A DNA stretch of 64,000 bases from Nitrosomonas ureae (lineage in GTDB: Bacteria > Pseudomonadota > Gammaproteobacteria > Burkholderiales > Nitrosomonadaceae). The stretch spans positions 1,240,001 to 1,304,000 of the forward strand of contig NZ_CP013341.1 of assembly GCF_001455205.1 (NCBI RefSeq). The letters are read 5' to 3'. Below, piece by piece: positions 63,227 to 64,000 of the stretch (the first letter of the stretch is position 1; each line of letters opens with the position of its first letter). A program made the position numbers and the translations under genes. Under the pieces are notes generated by a model. That model saw nothing but the letters and a program-made list of their open reading frames with translations. It had not been told where the DNA came from and did no database searches.

Positions 63227-64000
63227 ATGAGTATCTTAAATCGCATCTCAAGCCAAGCTTTGTTGACGATCAGTTGCGCACTGCTTCTTTGTGATTCGAT
63301 GGCAAATGCGGGAACCGGAGAGCAAATGACTACTCTCGCGGACCAGAAATCAGTGGCGGTTACTATTTACAACAATGACTTGGCTCTAGTTAAAGATTTG
63401 CGCCAGGTTAATCTTGTCAGCAGTGATTTTAATCTGGCATGGCGCGATGTCAGTGCGCAAATACGACCGGAAACTGCATTGCTGCGTAGCGTCAATTATC
63501 CGGGTGGCATTACGGTAGCCGAGCAAAATTTCAATTTTGATTTGCTGACACCACAAAGCCTGCTCAACAAATATATTGGGCAAGCGGTAACTATCATTAA
63601 AATCCATCCGGCAACCGGCGCAGAAAGCAGGGAACATGCAGTGGTATTGGCTGCCAGCGATGGGGTCGTGTTAAAGATGGCCGATCGTATTGAGACAGGT
63701 ATTCCCGGTCGGATAATTTTTGAGAGTGTGCCAAACAACTTGCGTGACCGCCCTACACTGGTGATTAAAGGAAACCGTAGCGATCCCGCAACACAGGAAT
63801 TGGAACTCAGTTACTTGACAAGCGGCTTGTCCTGGAAAGCGGATTATGTTGCGGAACTGAATGACGCCGATGATCGAATGGATTTATCCGGTTGGGTTAC
63901 GTTGACCAATTCCAGCGGAACCCATTATTCCCAGGCAAAACTACAATTGGTGGCTGGCGATATTAACCGAGTACAGCAGGAACTTGTCGCTCCCATGGCA
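63227..64000 (+). CDS. DUF4139-domain exported protein, partial (3' end beyond window)
   Basis: An open frame from ATG 63227 to the end of the window, 258 codons. A signal peptide covers about residues 1-30 (SQALLTISCALLLCDSMANA). Residues about 40-110 form the N-terminal segment (AVTIYNNDLALVKDLRQVN, DFNLAWRDVSAQIRPETAL), and from about 190 the DUF4139 core begins (LELSYLTSGLSWKADYVAEL, MDLSGWVTLTNSSG, LQLVAGDINRV). The family has no known function; members are exported beta-rich proteins. It follows the DUF454 gene after 60 bases. Confidence 0.85.
   Translation, partial: MSILNRISSQALLTISCALLLCDSMANAGTGEQMTTLADQKSVAVTIYNNDLALVKDLRQVNLVSSDFNLAWRDVSAQIRPETALLRSVNYPGGITVAEQNFNFDLLTPQSLLNKYIGQAVTIIKIHPATGAESREHAVVLAASDGVVLKMADRIETGIPGRIIFESVPNNLRDRPTLVIKGNRSDPATQELELSYLTSGLSWKADYVAELNDADDRMDLSGWVTLTNSSGTHYSQAKLQLVAGDINRVQQELVAPMA

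Noticed and set aside
1..64000. CRISPR arrays, rRNA and tRNA genes
   Set aside because: No regularly spaced repeats, rRNA-like or cloverleaf-like sequences were noticed on reading; a covariance-model search would be needed to exclude a tRNA.

Overview
The window reads as a chromosomal segment of an autotrophic betaproteobacterium, most likely an ammonia oxidiser of the Nitrosomonadaceae (Nitrosomonas/Nitrosospira type). The pointers are a red-like (form IC) RuBisCO operon with cbbX and a divergent cbbR, a pyrophosphate-based sugar-phosphate module (PPi-dependent phosphofructokinase plus H+-pyrophosphatase), a RegB/RegA redox two-component pair, betaproteobacterial orders such as recA-recX-alaS and glyA-nrdR-ribD, and many type IV pilus genes. 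The assignment rests on gene content only; no rRNA or tRNA gene was seen.

Layout. 1-2085: decayed region with an aldehyde dehydrogenase interrupted by an in-frame TGA, a frameshifted P-loop fragment and about 1 kb without convincing genes. 2086-8827: OmpA-like lipoprotein, then the CO2-fixation cluster on the minus strand (cbbL, cbbS, cbbX, an unknown 118-residue gene, an aldolase fused to a Dabb-like domain) with divergent cbbR. 8868-16589: ppsA-ppsR, then hppA, pfp and adk on the minus strand; together these connect PEP, fructose bisphosphate, PPi and adenylate balance to the Calvin cycle. 16811-21265: recA-recX-small exported protein-alaS, overlapping by stop/start. 21522-22638: orphan Phd-like antitoxin and an unknown exported protein. 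22790-26041: pilU and pilT, with an 856-bp IS5-family element inserted just upstream of pilT. 26238-28182: exonuclease I and a RidA-family protein.

28272-38260: an eleven-gene, mostly overlapping minus-strand operon encoding a type II secretion-like machine: GspG, GspF, GspE, PilM/N/O-like proteins, a small PilP/GspC-position protein, a lipoprotein secretin with TPR-like repeats in front and a cohesin-like domain behind, and three further pilins or pilin-like proteins. No cargo is encoded beside it. 38401-42153: zinc metallopeptidase and a DUF3482 GTPase/DUF2868 membrane protein pair. 42321-51574: glutamine amidotransferase, glyA, nrdR, ribD, regA/regB, a DAHP synthase, ispH (frameshifted at an A8 run) and thiO. 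51767-58393: minor pilin operon fimT-pilV-pilW-pilX-pilY1 followed by a pilE-like pilin. 58534-64000: large DUF748 envelope protein, FKBP-type isomerase, DUF454 membrane protein and the start of a DUF4139 protein that runs off the window.

Three genes carry apparent lesions or oddities that can be read directly: the TGA in the aldehyde dehydrogenase, an AUC codon where adk should start, and an extra A in ispH. The last two genes are normally essential, so either the sequence has errors there or expression is unusual. The best candidates for poorly described biology are the secretion-like operon with its composite secretin and the RuBisCO-operon aldolase-Dabb fusion with its unknown neighbour.
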